Shown one piece after another: positions 1 to 8,460 of a DNA stretch of 64,000 nucleotides. Both the position numbers and the translations under genes were made by a program. This DNA comes from Deinococcus roseus (lineage in GTDB: Bacteria; Deinococcota; Deinococci; Deinococcales; Deinococcaceae), in NCBI RefSeq assembly GCF_014646895.1, contig NZ_BMOD01000025.1, forward strand, positions 1 through 64,000, in the 5' to 3' direction. The notes under the pieces are model-generated. The model saw nothing but the letters and a program-made list of their open reading frames with translations, made no database searches and was not told the origin of the DNA. How positions within the stretch are numbered: the stretch's first letter is position 1; each line of letters begins with the position of its first letter.

Positions 1-106
1 CGGTGAAGGCGCGTTCAATCAGGGTGTCTTTTTCGCGGTTGGACAGCAACCCTGCTGGGGTGCGTGAAACGGTACTGAGGATATCTGGGGGGTGAATGTC
101 GGCCAC
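1..106 (-). CDS. Unidentified protein, N-terminal end only
   Basis: This is the first 35 codons of a gene that runs leftward out of the window. A GTG start at 104-106 is preceded by AGGAG with a 5-nt spacer, a good Shine-Dalgarno. The visible protein begins MADIHPPDILSTVSRTPAG and stays open to the edge. I do not recognise a family from so little sequence. It reads the same way as the cold-shock gene upstream, but a strong terminator lies between them, so it probably has its own promoter. Confidence 0.6.
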   Translation of the reverse strand, partial: MADIHPPDILSTVSRTPAGLLSNREKDTLIERAFT

Positions 107-212
107 AATTGCTCCTGAAGATTTTAGAGATTGTGTCACAAAGCCTGAAACGGTTCAAGTGCAGATCCGACTGCAAAAACCCCTCTGGCAGGTGTCCTGG
201 ACATTCCAGAAG

Positions 213-246
213 ACGAAAGGAAAAGGAGACTGGTTGCCCAGTCTCC
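213..246 (-). terminator. Rho-independent terminator of the cold-shock gene
   Basis: A perfect 9-bp stem (GGAGACTGG with CCAGTCTCC) and a 4-nt loop lie 20 nt past the stop of the cold-shock gene. On the minus strand the stem is followed by TTTTCCTTT. Confidence 0.85.
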
Positions 247-265
247 TTCAAGTCAAGTGGTTGCC

Positions 266-526
266 TTACCAGCGATCGTTGCGCTGGGGTCGGCTGTTGT
301 AGTTGCTTTCGGGTGCTGATTTGGTGACGACAATGTTGGCAGCCTGGGGCCCTTTGCCGTTCTGACCTTGCTGGACGTCGAATTCAACTTCATCGCCTTC
401 ATTGAGTTTTTTAAAGCCATTGCTTTTGATGGCACTGAAGTGGGCAAACAAATCGGGGTTGCCCTGGTGTGAAATGAAGCCGAATCCTTTTTCTGCGTTG
501 AACCATTTAACGGTGCCTGAAGCCAT
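266..526 (-). CDS. Cold-shock protein (CspA family)
   Basis: An 86-residue single-domain OB-fold RNA/DNA-binding protein of the CspA family, which act as RNA chaperones and antiterminators. The family signature is clear: [15 protein letters not shown] at the N terminus (RNP1 KGFGFI) and DLFAHFSAI (RNP2, with DLFAHF in place of the usual VFVHF). The fold ends near residue 66; the remaining 20 residues are a hydrophilic tail rich in Asn, Arg and Pro, so the protein is a little longer than the usual 65-70. The start ATG is preceded by a purine-rich AAAGAGAG. A terminator follows directly, so the gene is a single transcription unit. Confidence 0.95.
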   Translation of the reverse strand: MASGTVKWFNAEKGFGFISHQGNPDLFAHFSAIKSNGFKKLNEGDEVEFDVQQGQNGKGPQAANIVVTKSAPESNYNSRPQRNDRW

Positions 527-874
527 GTTCTACTCTCTTTTCCCTCTCAAAAACAAAAAACACCGCACTCAAAAACCTGTGCCGTGTTGATTTTGGCGTC
601 TCTGGAAGAAATTCATTCTGACACAAAAATTCTCAAAAAGCAAGACATTATTTTTGACTGAGAGATGACATGAAAAATCCTTCCTCTCATGTGCATCTGG
701 TACAATGGATTTTAGACATCCTTGTCTGGATTTTAAATTCATCCCTGAATTCATTTCCCTTCATGCGGTGGCTGTCCACAAACGCCCCCCTTTCCTCGAT
801 TCCTCCGGGTGGCCCTTGCAGGTCATCTCGCCTGCCCTTCGTGTCAGAAGGGAAACTTTTGATGAGAGGAACCC
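527..874. other. Divergent intergenic region, cold-shock gene and 158-aa gene
   Basis: No gene seen. The left part should hold the 5' leader and promoter of the cold-shock gene, whose leader is purine- and T-rich. A TACAAT at 701-706 could be a -10 box for the rightward gene, but I see no matching -35. I could not settle either promoter. Confidence 0.4.
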
Positions 875-1351
875 ATGCAACTGACTGCCCCCTGGAACAC
901 CACCGAGACCCACCGCAACCTGGTGCTTGAACTGCTCAACACCTGCGATTCCGTGGGAAACAACGACATCCGCCAGGCACTGGGCTGCACCGCAGGTCAC
1001 GTGCATCTGGTGATGGATGACCTGATCACCGAAGGACATGTACAGGCCGACACCCGCGGACCGATCCGGTACAGCAAACGCACCTTCACCTTCGAAGAAA
1101 GGCACGTTCGCCCGGAATGGTTTGAGCGTCTGAAACGCTGGTTTCAGGGAGGCAAAAGCGAGACCTCTTTTCTGGTGGCCCGTCAACTGGACCTGAAATG
1201 GGAAGAGGTGGAAGCCACCATGGAAGCCATGCGCCAGCAAGGATGGCTGCACGGAAGATTCGTGGGCCGCATGTGCATCTACGCCCTGGTGCCCAGAGGA
1301 ACCACCTTGCAGGGCCCGGCAGGACAGCAGGAACCTCGCGTCATCAGATGA
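875..1351 (+). CDS. Hypothetical protein, winged-helix-like
   Basis: A 158-residue soluble protein with no family I can name. The first 60 residues read like a winged helix-turn-helix: helices around HRNLVLELLNTCD and NNDIRQALGC, a candidate recognition helix AGHVHLVMDDLITEGHVQA, then a short beta wing. A second similar repeat seems to occur around residues 95-140 (SFLVARQLDLKWEEVEATM, then QGWLHGRFVG). Two tandem winged helices would fit a small DNA-binding or regulatory protein; this is structural inference only. The ATG is preceded by GAGAGGA, a good ribosome site. No operon partner is evident. Confidence 0.75.
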   Translation: MQLTAPWNTTETHRNLVLELLNTCDSVGNNDIRQALGCTAGHVHLVMDDLITEGHVQADTRGPIRYSKRTFTFEERHVRPEWFERLKRWFQGGKSETSFLVARQLDLKWEEVEATMEAMRQQGWLHGRFVGRMCIYALVPRGTTLQGPAGQQEPRVIR

Positions 1352-1418
1352 CCTGGAGTCCTGCCATTCCTATGGGTGGGTAGAGGGTCCTGATTCTCCT
1401 CTGGTCTGCATTCCGCAG

Positions 1419-1452
1419 TGCACCGCAGCATGTTCCGTCGTGTTGCGGTGCA
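1419..1452. repeat. 9-bp perfect inverted repeat
   Basis: TGCACCGCA and TGCGGTGCA are separated by 16 nt, 68 nt past the 158-aa gene. No T-run follows on either strand, so it is either a non-canonical terminator or a protein-binding site. Confidence 0.4.
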
Positions 1453-1543
1453 TTTGAGCGTCTGAACGAAATCCAAATCAAGCCCCAACCGGACCAGCAC
1501 CCCGGGTTTTCCCAGCCTTTCGCGGCCCACTTCTGGAGGTCCC

Positions 1544-1783
1544 ATGAACAGCGATCTTTTGCTTCTCACCTTGCGCCGACTGCTCACCGAAATTGTCCGC
1601 CTGCGGTTCAAAGACCAGTTCGCCCGCCACCGCCAGATGCAGGTGGACCTCGCCGACAATGACATTCGCAGCAAACTGACGGACATTGAGGCTCTGGTTG
1701 TTCCACTGCTGGGTGCGCAGAACACCGAGCAGGTGATTCTGGAGGCTTTGCAAGAGGCACGAGAGCACCGAACCCAGCCCTGA
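1544..1783 (+). CDS. Small hypothetical protein (79 aa)
   Basis: A 79-residue, leucine- and charge-rich, probably all-helical protein (LLLLTLRRLLTEIVRLRF, then IEALVVPLLGAQNTEQVILEAL). The ATG follows a strong GGAGGT with good spacing, which is the main reason to accept it. There is no signal peptide, metal motif or membrane segment. The amphipathic helices suggest a dimer or a partner-binding peptide, but no function can be assigned. Confidence 0.6.
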   Translation: MNSDLLLLTLRRLLTEIVRLRFKDQFARHRQMQVDLADNDIRSKLTDIEALVVPLLGAQNTEQVILEALQEAREHRTQP

Positions 1784-2266
1784 GGAGGTCATGGGCTTCA
1801 GATCCGGTCAGATGCACATGTTGCCTCACCGCTGCCCATGAGCATCACCTGCACCATGACGGATCTCCATCCAAATTCCATGTGCGGCCAGCTTCCCCAG
1901 CAGTGTGCCTTGCCATGGGTTTGAACGGTTTTGTGCATCCACTTTTGGTGTTCGGGGTGGAACCAGACCTTTGAAAGGGGTGAGGGATTTCTTCAAGTCC
2001 TTGCTTATCAGGCATGCAACACCCTTTTCTGGACATCAACCACCATTTGGTTGATCAACGATCCCTCCACACAAAGAAATACCCATTGTTTTCCAGGCGT
2101 TCTGTGAGGTGATCTTTCCAGCATTCAACTTTGAAGTCATCCATGACCCATTCTCTTCCCTTCACCTGAAGCCTGCAGAGAAAACGCAAACAAAACCATC
2201 AATTTCGCAGCCAATGAATCAATGCAAGGGGTGAGCCCCTCACCTGAGGGAATGTGAGGGTGAAAC
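1784..2266. other. Gene-poor stretch
   Basis: About 480 bases with no convincing gene. Open frames here are short, lack ribosome sites and have composition unlike neighbouring proteins. A 10-bp palindrome GTTGATCAAC occurs near 2050. It may be decayed coding sequence, but I recognise no remnant. Confidence 0.4.
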
Positions 2267-2476
2267 ATGAACCGACTGGTGCTTTCTCAAGCCAAACAGG
2301 AATTTCTGGCAGGCACAGGGTGCAGCAGTCCGGCTCAAGCCATCGAGTTTGGTTTGAGAACCCTGCAAGAGTGGACAGCGGTCCTTGACTGCTGCCAGAG
2401 GTCCTCTGAGGACCTCAAACATCAGGGGAAACCTCAAGGCAGACCCGCTGGTTCGCCAAAACGTCAGGTGTCTTGA
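2267..2476 (+). CDS. Possible small protein (69 aa), ParD-like helix pattern
   Basis: A 69-codon frame with an ATG preceded by GAGGGTG. The segment SPAQAIEFGLRTLQEW resembles the helical half of ribbon-helix-helix antitoxins, in which a helix precedes a short linker, but no beta strand is obvious at the N terminus and no toxin partner sits beside it. The C-terminal third is low-complexity and basic. It may be a real small gene or a decayed antitoxin. Confidence 0.3.
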   Translation: MNRLVLSQAKQEFLAGTGCSSPAQAIEFGLRTLQEWTAVLDCCQRSSEDLKHQGKPQGRPAGSPKRQVS

Positions 2477-2607
2477 GGTGGATTTGCAGGTCAAGTGAAG
2501 CTGTACCTCTGGGTGCAGGGATTGCCCAATATCCGCTGAAGGAGCTTGCATTTACTCCAGGAGAGCAGGACAGAGCGAATCCTTCTGGAAGGATAGGGTT
2601 CCAATCA

Positions 2608-2641
2608 AGAAAAAAGACTGCGCTGTCCTGGGTGGCAGCGC
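2608..2641 (-). terminator. Terminator of the alpha/beta hydrolase gene
   Basis: A GCGCTG/CAGCGC stem, extendable by CC/GG with a bulge, is followed on the minus strand by AGTCTTTTTTCTT, about 42 nt past the hydrolase stop. Confidence 0.75.
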
Positions 2642-2683
2642 CAACACTTTAACCCCTTTAGGGTTCTTATCCAGGTCAGGTGC

Positions 2684-3571
2684 TCAGCGTGAAGCTGCTT
2701 TGCTCAGCCACTCCAGAGCTGCTTCTGCCTGATTGAGCACCGAAATGTGTCCTTCTTCAGGCCTCAACCAGAGTTCTGCTGCAGCAATGTGCCGGGTCAG
2801 CCACTGGCTGTGGGAAGCGGGCACCATGCGGTCTTCTTCACCATGCACCAGCAGCACGGGAACCTGAATTTGTGCAGGGTCAAAACCCCAGGGATTCACG
2901 TAAGCCAGATCATCGTCGATCAGGCCTTCTGGACCTGCAGCCAGTGCAGGTTCGACCACGCTGTTGATCCAGGACCAGGCACCGTTCAGGGCCTCAAAAT
3001 CTGCTCCGGTGAACACCTCTGGGTCCCATTCAGGGGGAGAAGCCTGGAAGGCCTCTTTGGCCTTGCGTCCTGCCACAGAGGCTTGCAGCGACTCCGGGGA
3101 ATGCATGCCTGCAAACCAGTCCAGCCCTTCTGCGCCATATGGGGCCAGTCCAGCCAGACTGACCGCAGCCTTGACCCGCTCTGGCAGCAGTGCTGCACAG
3201 GCCAGGGCGTGAGGGCCTCCGCCAGAGTGTCCCATCACTGCAAAATGCTGAATGCCCAGCTGATCTGCAATGAAAGCCACATCCTGAGCCATGGAGCCCA
3301 CGGAGCGGTCTGGCACAGGCGTGGAGGTGCCATAACTGGGGCGGTCAAAGCCCACCCAGCGCACCCCCAGGCGTTTTGCTGCTTCAAACAGGGGAACAGG
3401 AGGTCTGCCCAGGTTGGGGGTGCCGTGGTGCCAGATCACGGTCAGGTTGTTCTGGTCTGCAGAGGGGGTGTCGTACACATGCAAGGTGCGACCATCGGGC
3501 AAATGCAGGTCGGTTTCGATGCCGGGTTGTCCTGGGGTGGGGGTCCAATGCAGGTTCATGGTGTGGGTCAT
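2684..3571 (-). CDS. Alpha/beta hydrolase
   Basis: A 295-residue cytoplasmic serine hydrolase of the alpha/beta-hydrolase fold. Visible features are an oxyanion-hole region WHHGTPN (near residue 49), the nucleophile elbow GHSGGG with Ser116, an acid in LVHGEEDRMVP and the catalytic His in EEGHISVL close to the C terminus, all in canonical order. The frame extends 51 codons further upstream, but that part runs across a TATAAT promoter box; the ATG at 3571 has AGAAAGG in front and starts where homology would. The gene stands alone with its own -10 box and terminator. The substrate is unknown; hydrolases of this class act on esters, epoxides or haloalkanes. Confidence 0.88.
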   Translation of the reverse strand: MTHTMNLHWTPTPGQPGIETDLHLPDGRTLHVYDTPSADQNNLTVIWHHGTPNLGRPPVPLFEAAKRLGVRWVGFDRPSYGTSTPVPDRSVGSMAQDVAFIADQLGIQHFAVMGHSGGGPHALACAALLPERVKAAVSLAGLAPYGAEGLDWFAGMHSPESLQASVAGRKAKEAFQASPPEWDPEVFTGADFEALNGAWSWINSVVEPALAAGPEGLIDDDLAYVNPWGFDPAQIQVPVLLVHGEEDRMVPASHSQWLTRHIAAAELWLRPEEGHISVLNQAEAALEWLSKAASR

Positions 3572-3627
3572 GGGTGCGCCTTTCTGTTGCAAGTGGTTTA
3601 AAAGTGAAATGTTTGGGATTTTTAGTA

Positions 3628-3633
3628 TTATAA
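3628..3633 (-). promoter_or_regulatory. -10 box (TATAAT) of the hydrolase gene
   Basis: A perfect TATAAT on the minus strand, 57 nt before the hydrolase start, inside AT-rich sequence. No good -35 at 16-18 nt is visible. Confidence 0.55.
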
Positions 3634-3779
3634 CATAATTAGGCATGGGGCAGTAAAGGTGAGGGCGGTCAGCCTGTTGGTCGGTCATGCTGGCCAGAAG
3701 GACAGGGGAACAGGAGATGCCCACTTGACGCCATCAAGACTCCATTGCAATGCATGACATGCTATCCTGAAGATTGAGT

Positions 3780-5606
3780 ATGTCAGAAACAGATTTTTAC
3801 CCTTATACTTTGCACAAAGCACTCAAAACTGCAGGATCACCGGTGCACCATGCACAAGTGACTCCCCATGGCGAAGTCCTGTTTGCCCAGGGCTGCCACC
3901 TCCATGTTTTCGATGTTTCAACAGAACAGCTGAAACACTCCATCACCACCAAAACAGGATTCATCCAGGGTTTTGCGGTCACCCTGGACCGGCTCGCCCT
4001 GGTGACCGCTTCAGGTGCAGTGGAGGTGTGGGACCCTCAAACAGGCAGGCAGATTCAGACCCTCCCGGTTCAGGCCTCTCGGGTGTCCTGCCGTCCCCAG
4101 GGAGACCTGCTGTTTCTGAAAACAGGACCCGCCACCCTGGCCGTCTGGGATTTTCAGAACCTCAAACCCCTGCGGGAAGTTCAGTCCAGGCTCTCAGAAG
4201 TCAACCTTTTGGAAACCAGCCTGGATGGTCTGCAAATTGCCCTGGGAGGAGAAGGCATCGAAGTGCTGGACCTCCCTGCCTGCACTTCACGCTTTGTCCT
4301 GAACGTGGAATGGGAAGTGCAGCACATGCATTTCCAGCCCGAAGGCGTGGGGTACGTTGATGCAGCCGGGTGGGAAAATGAAGAACTTGTCCGCCTGGTG
4401 TCCTCTGTGGACGGCACCCCCCACTACAGCTTCAGCCACCATCGAGATGATTTTTCATCTCTCCAACCTTACGCTTTTGTGGACTCTGAACTGCTGGTTA
4501 CCTCTCCAGCACGAGGAGAATTGCAGCTTCACCACCCCCAGCAGGTTGACACCGAGCCCGAGACCTGGGAAATTGGCTCCTGGCAGATTTCCCTGCTGAA
4601 GTTTCAACAGGGTTTGCTGCTGGTGGGGGATGTGACTGGACAGGTCCAGCTGTTTGACGTGTCCAAAAAGCAGCGGATTCAGTCGTTTCGGGCGTTCGAC
4701 AGCCGCGTTCTGCAGGTGGATTATTCCGCAGATGGCTCAAGGTTGTTGGCCCTGGGATATGGTGATCAGGTGGATGTGTGGGAAGCCAAGGCTGGTGAGG
4801 TTCTCTTCCAGCACACTTTTGATCGGCCCACCTGTCTTGCCAGCTTGGGTCCAGATGGAAGTGTGCTGGCGGCCCTGTGGGTCAATGAAAACGAGCTATT
4901 CCTTGAGGTTTTGAATGCGTCCACTGGAGAAGTCATTTACCAGAATGAGGAAAAGGCCACAGCATTGGCTTTCGCTGAACACCCTGCAGCATTGTTTGGT
5001 TTTGGAAGACATGTCACCTGCTGGCACCTGCCCGATTTTGACAGCACCGATGTGCTGGAACCTGCACGGGTCAGAAAGGGACAGGTCATTTCACAGGAAA
5101 ACACCTTTTTTGTGGAAGGCGACCTGGGCTCCAGTGCAGGCGACATCTCTCCAGATGGCCGCCTTCTGGTGATGGGGAGAAGCACCCAGAATGGCAGGGG
5201 TGTGGTGCTTTTGTGGGACCTGCATCAACAACGTGAAATCTTCCGCATCCACCTGGACGATGGAGTGAGAAAGCTGCAGTGGAACCCCAGCACAGAACAG
5301 GTGGTGATGCACCTGCACAACAAAATGGCTTGCCTCTGGACCCTGCATGGGCAGCAACAGAGGGAGTTGCCTTTCTTGGTGGAGGCCATCACCATGCATC
5401 AGACTGGAAAATGGCTGGCCGTTTCGACCGAGAGGTGTGAAGTTCACCTGCTTGATGTTGCCACGCTGGCAGTGTTGCAAACCCTCGACGGTTTCTCCAG
5501 TCCCGTTCAACAATTGGCTTTCGATCGATCGGGAAGGCATCTGGTGACCAGCAGTGGAACTGTGGATCAGCAAAGCAGTTTCAACATCTATGGCCAGAGC
5601 CAGTGA
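3780..5606 (+). CDS. WD40-repeat beta-propeller protein
   Basis: A 608-residue protein made almost wholly of WD40-like blades. Typical blade ends are ASGAVEVWDPQTGR, GPATLAVWDFQNLK, VTGQVQLFDVSKK, YGDQVDVWEAKAGE, GRGVVLLWDLHQQ and HNKMACLWTLHG, which suggests two propellers of about seven blades. No signal peptide, membrane segment, kinase or peptidase domain is present, so it is most likely an intracellular scaffold. The in-frame TTG two codons earlier (3774) is an alternative start. No Shine-Dalgarno is evident; a TATCCT lies at 3763-3768, so the transcript may have a very short leader. The bacterial role of such stand-alone propellers is generally unknown. Confidence 0.85.
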   Translation: MSETDFYPYTLHKALKTAGSPVHHAQVTPHGEVLFAQGCHLHVFDVSTEQLKHSITTKTGFIQGFAVTLDRLALVTASGAVEVWDPQTGRQIQTLPVQASRVSCRPQGDLLFLKTGPATLAVWDFQNLKPLREVQSRLSEVNLLETSLDGLQIALGGEGIEVLDLPACTSRFVLNVEWEVQHMHFQPEGVGYVDAAGWENEELVRLVSSVDGTPHYSFSHHRDDFSSLQPYAFVDSELLVTSPARGELQLHHPQQVDTEPETWEIGSWQISLLKFQQGLLLVGDVTGQVQLFDVSKKQRIQSFRAFDSRVLQVDYSADGSRLLALGYGDQVDVWEAKAGEVLFQHTFDRPTCLASLGPDGSVLAALWVNENELFLEVLNASTGEVIYQNEEKATALAFAEHPAALFGFGRHVTCWHLPDFDSTDVLEPARVRKGQVISQENTFFVEGDLGSSAGDISPDGRLLVMGRSTQNGRGVVLLWDLHQQREIFRIHLDDGVRKLQWNPSTEQVVMHLHNKMACLWTLHGQQQRELPFLVEAITMHQTGKWLAVSTERCEVHLLDVATLAVLQTLDGFSSPVQQLAFDRSGRHLVTSSGTVDQQSSFNIYGQSQ

Positions 5607-5688
5607 CTTGATCGTGAAGAATGCTGTCTTGTAAACCAATCTCAACCTGTCTGTCTTGATGGAAACCAGGGCCACCATGGAATGCTTC

Positions 5689-7029
5689 CTACTTCTCAGC
5701 CCTCGGCCCTCGGCTTCTCCCCAGCATCACCAGCGCCACCCCGCACAGCAGCACCTCCGAAATCCCCTCTGCCACCCAGATTCCAGTCAGGGAAAAGAAA
5801 TGGGCAGAGAGCAGCAGCACCGGAAGTTTCACCATCACAATGCCCCCAATGGTCAGCCAGAGGGCTTTTGCAGGCAAACCCAGGGACTGAAACACTGCAG
5901 CAGCAACCATGGACACCCCGGCCACCGGGCAGGCCAGGGCCATCCAGCGCAAAGCAGAGGAGCCAGAAGCAATCACTTCGGTGTCTCTGGAGAGCAGGGA
6001 AATCAGGCTGGCTGGAACCAGCGTGCAGAGCGCACAGATCAGCAGCCCATACCCCACGGTGGTCAGGATGGACACTTTGATGGTCTGCTGCACCCTGTCC
6101 TGTTTGCGCTGCCCAAAATTGAACCCCACAATGGGCTGCATGGCCTGCACGATGCCCATTTGTGGGATGGACAGGGCCACATAAAGCCGGTTCACCACGG
6201 CAAAGATGCTCAGGGCGCTGTCTCCTCCCATGCCTTTCAAAAGGTTGTTCACCACAATGGCCAGCACACTGGCGCTGAGGTTGCGGGTCAGGGAGGGCAA
6301 CCCCACCAGCAGGATTTCCTTCAACGTCTGCCAGTGGGGTCTGAAGTGCTTGCTTCTGATCTGGTAGGAGCGGTTTTTCCTGAAGAAAAAGAAATGCATC
6401 CCCATCCCTGCCGAGACCGCCTGACCGCAAACGGTGGCCAGGGCTGCTCCAGCGGCACCCAGGTGCAGCACCATGATGAACAGCCAGCACAGCACCACAT
6501 TCATGGTCACCGGAACCACCCAGATCAGGGTGGCGTAACGGGCACTGCCATCTGCCCGGATGATCGCTGAAAACCCTGTGCTGGTGAGGGCCCCCAGAAA
6601 GATGATGCGTCCGTATTCGATGGCGTAAGGTGCAATCGCGTCTGTTGCCCCAAGCAGGAACACCAGGGGCCTGATGAACGTGGCCCCCAGCACCGTGAGG
6701 GTGAGGGCCGCAGTCCAGAAGATCAGGTGAGAAGCCGCAACAGCACGGGAGGCTCGCTCTGTGTCTTTTGCGCCCAGCGCTCTGGACACCACCGACGCCC
6801 CACCTGCGCCAACGGTGGTGGACACCGCACCCAGGGCAATCAACACCGGAGCAATGATGGACGCCCCGGCAGCAGCAAGCGGCCCCACGCCTTTTGAGAG
6901 GAAATACACATCGGTGATGGTGTAGATGGCATAAACCAGCAGGGCGAAGGTGGTCTGGGTGGACATCTCCAGCAGCAGCCTGCCAATGCTGGCGGTGCCC
7001 AGACGTTCCACACCAGATGGGGTTTTCAT
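5689..7029 (-). CDS. MATE-family multidrug/cation efflux transporter
   Basis: A 446-residue inner-membrane protein with about 12 hydrophobic segments and the MATE layout of two homologous six-helix halves: the first begins near residue 15 (TTFALLVYAIYTITDVYFLS), the second near residue 230 (GLPSLTRNLSASVLAIVVNN, then FNFGQRKQDRVQQTIKVS). These proteins export cationic drugs or metabolites using a Na+ or H+ gradient. It starts 6 nt after the stop of the upstream phosphotransferase-like gene, so the two are almost certainly one operon, as often seen for drug modification plus drug efflux. The substrate cannot be told from sequence. Confidence 0.92.
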   Translation of the reverse strand: MKTPSGVERLGTASIGRLLLEMSTQTTFALLVYAIYTITDVYFLSKGVGPLAAAGASIIAPVLIALGAVSTTVGAGGASVVSRALGAKDTERASRAVAASHLIFWTAALTLTVLGATFIRPLVFLLGATDAIAPYAIEYGRIIFLGALTSTGFSAIIRADGSARYATLIWVVPVTMNVVLCWLFIMVLHLGAAGAALATVCGQAVSAGMGMHFFFFRKNRSYQIRSKHFRPHWQTLKEILLVGLPSLTRNLSASVLAIVVNNLLKGMGGDSALSIFAVVNRLYVALSIPQMGIVQAMQPIVGFNFGQRKQDRVQQTIKVSILTTVGYGLLICALCTLVPASLISLLSRDTEVIASGSSALRWMALACPVAGVSMVAAAVFQSLGLPAKALWLTIGGIVMVKLPVLLLSAHFFSLTGIWVAEGISEVLLCGVALVMLGRSRGPRAEK

Positions 7030-7035
7030 GTCAGA

Positions 7036-8013
7036 TCAGTGCTCTTTCAGCCACTGCATGGTGTCTGCAATGAAGGTTCTGGAAAAATTGAAGATGTCGT
7101 CGGTGTCGTAATGGCGGTAATGGCATTCCACGTGCATCACCAGACCCAGGTGCAGTGAGTACAGGTGCATGCGCTGTTCTTCTGCAAAAGTGAATTCAGT
7201 TTTGCCGTAGCCGCGCATCTGCTGGGTGATGCCTTCCCCGAAGAAGGGGCGGAACTGGGCTTCCATCAAAGGTTCAGCCCACAAAGCGCGTTCAAAGTCG
7301 ATGATCCCGATGATTTTGTCATCCCTGGCGAAAAAATTGGGGTTCCAGCCATCCCAGTGCACCAGACACGGAGAGGTGATGTCTTCCAGCGCAGGAAGGT
7401 GCCGGTGCAGGGTGTCACGGATCTCCTGGTAAGAGAAATCAAATTGCACATCTTTCTTTTCTGCATCTTCCAGTACAGCCTCAAAGATTTTCAGGAAAGC
7501 GTCTTTCCAGGTGGCTGCCCGCAGTTTCTCGTTCCCTTCATATCCAAAATAGGTGCCCTGAAAGGTGTTGATCTCCCGGACCACCTGCCCGGTTTGCTGC
7601 TCCAGCTCTGTCCAGGTTTCTGCCGGAAGGTGGCCTTTGAGGTGTTCGAGGGTGTCTCCAGTGATTTTCTCCATGAAGAAGTAACTGGAGTCGCACACTT
7701 CATGGCTGGGGTCGTAAAAGTGGATTTCGGGAACCGGGATCCTGGGGTTGGCTTTCACCAGACGCATGGTGTGCACTTCGGTGGTCATGATGTCTTTCTC
7801 GTACTGCATGACTTCTGCACCTGCTGGTGGGGCGATTTTCAGCACCACTTCCCGGCCATCTGCCAGCTGAATCAGGTAACCAGCGTTGAACCAGCCATCT
7901 TTGAGTTCCTGAATGGCGTTTTCGTGGTCTGCCAGTGTGGTTTCAGGGAAAGCCCTGGCGGTCATCTGGGCAATCTGCGAACGGGTTTTGAGGTTTTTGG
8001 TTTTGCTTTCCAT
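7036..8013 (-). CDS. Aminoglycoside phosphotransferase (APH)-family kinase
   Basis: A 325-residue kinase-like-fold protein of the APH/choline-kinase superfamily. The Brenner-type catalytic loop is LVHWDGWNPNFF (Asp base, downstream Asn metal ligand) and the second metal motif is IIGIIDFERA; the N lobe shows VVLKIAPPAG with the ATP-binding Lys. The ATG has GGAGGA at good spacing. It is the first gene of a two-gene operon with a MATE exporter, so it could phosphorylate a toxic small molecule or simply a metabolite. The upstream region carries two palindromes of the kind bound by sugar-responsive repressors (see 8131 and 8169). Confidence 0.88.
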   Translation of the reverse strand: MESKTKNLKTRSQIAQMTARAFPETTLADHENAIQELKDGWFNAGYLIQLADGREVVLKIAPPAGAEVMQYEKDIMTTEVHTMRLVKANPRIPVPEIHFYDPSHEVCDSSYFFMEKITGDTLEHLKGHLPAETWTELEQQTGQVVREINTFQGTYFGYEGNEKLRAATWKDAFLKIFEAVLEDAEKKDVQFDFSYQEIRDTLHRHLPALEDITSPCLVHWDGWNPNFFARDDKIIGIIDFERALWAEPLMEAQFRPFFGEGITQQMRGYGKTEFTFAEEQRMHLYSLHLGLVMHVECHYRHYDTDDIFNFSRTFIADTMQWLKEH

Positions 8014-8130
8014 GGGGTTTCCTCCGCAGGTGGGGACAGGTGAAAGGTGAGGGCAGGAGACAGGTTGTGCTCTGTCTGAAGGGGAGCAGGAAGATGAGGC
8101 GGAATGGAGCAGAACAGGCCGCCCGCTGCC

Positions 8131-8158
8131 GATTTATTGAAGCAAGGTTTAATAAATC
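8131..8158. promoter_or_regulatory. Inverted repeat sharing the glucosidase operator half-site
   Basis: GATTTATT (8131-8138) and AATAAATC (8151-8158) form perfect 8-nt arms around 12 nt. The right arm, TTAATAAATC, also occurs in the palindrome before the beta-glucosidase gene at 9634, so the same regulator (perhaps the ROK protein encoded between them) may bind both. Confidence 0.5.
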
Positions 8159-8168
8159 AAAGATATTC

Positions 8169-8182
8169 TGAAAGCGCTTTCA
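8169..8182. promoter_or_regulatory. LacI/CcpA-type 14-bp palindrome
   Basis: TGAAAGCGCTTTCA is a perfect 14-bp palindrome with the central CG of LacI-family operators and matches the general shape of cre sites. No LacI-family gene lies in this window, so the binding protein would be encoded elsewhere. Confidence 0.5.
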
Positions 8183-8460
8183 TGTCAAGGGGATGTTTCG
8201 TCTGGTGGTTGTTTCAACTGGGAAATGGCCAATCATCCCATTCTGGACGCATTTTGAGGGGTTTGTTGCCTCATGGGCAAAAAGGATGTGCAGCGGTAAA
8301 AGTCCAGATCCTGGGCCATGAGGAGCCCCAGGAATAAAAAGGTTTTCAGGAATCCAGCCAGAAGATCCATGAAAAAACAGGCGTCAGATGCGGCATTTTG
8401 TGCGAGTCAAAAAAGATCCTGCTGGTTTTTGATTGCGATTTCAAAAAGCCCGTGTCTTGA

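Larger units (their letters stand above)
8014..8460. other. Intergenic region with operator-like palindromes
   Basis: No gene is convincing. The left part is the promoter region of the phosphotransferase/MATE operon and holds two inverted-repeat elements annotated separately. A 77-codon frame at 8104 on the plus strand overlaps both palindromes and has no ribosome site. Confidence 0.5.

Noticed and set aside
2581..2660. Possible tRNA because of GGGTTCCAATC
   Set aside because: No acceptor stem or anticodon arm can be folded around it; the nearby hairpin is the hydrolase terminator. No tRNA or rRNA gene was found anywhere in the window.
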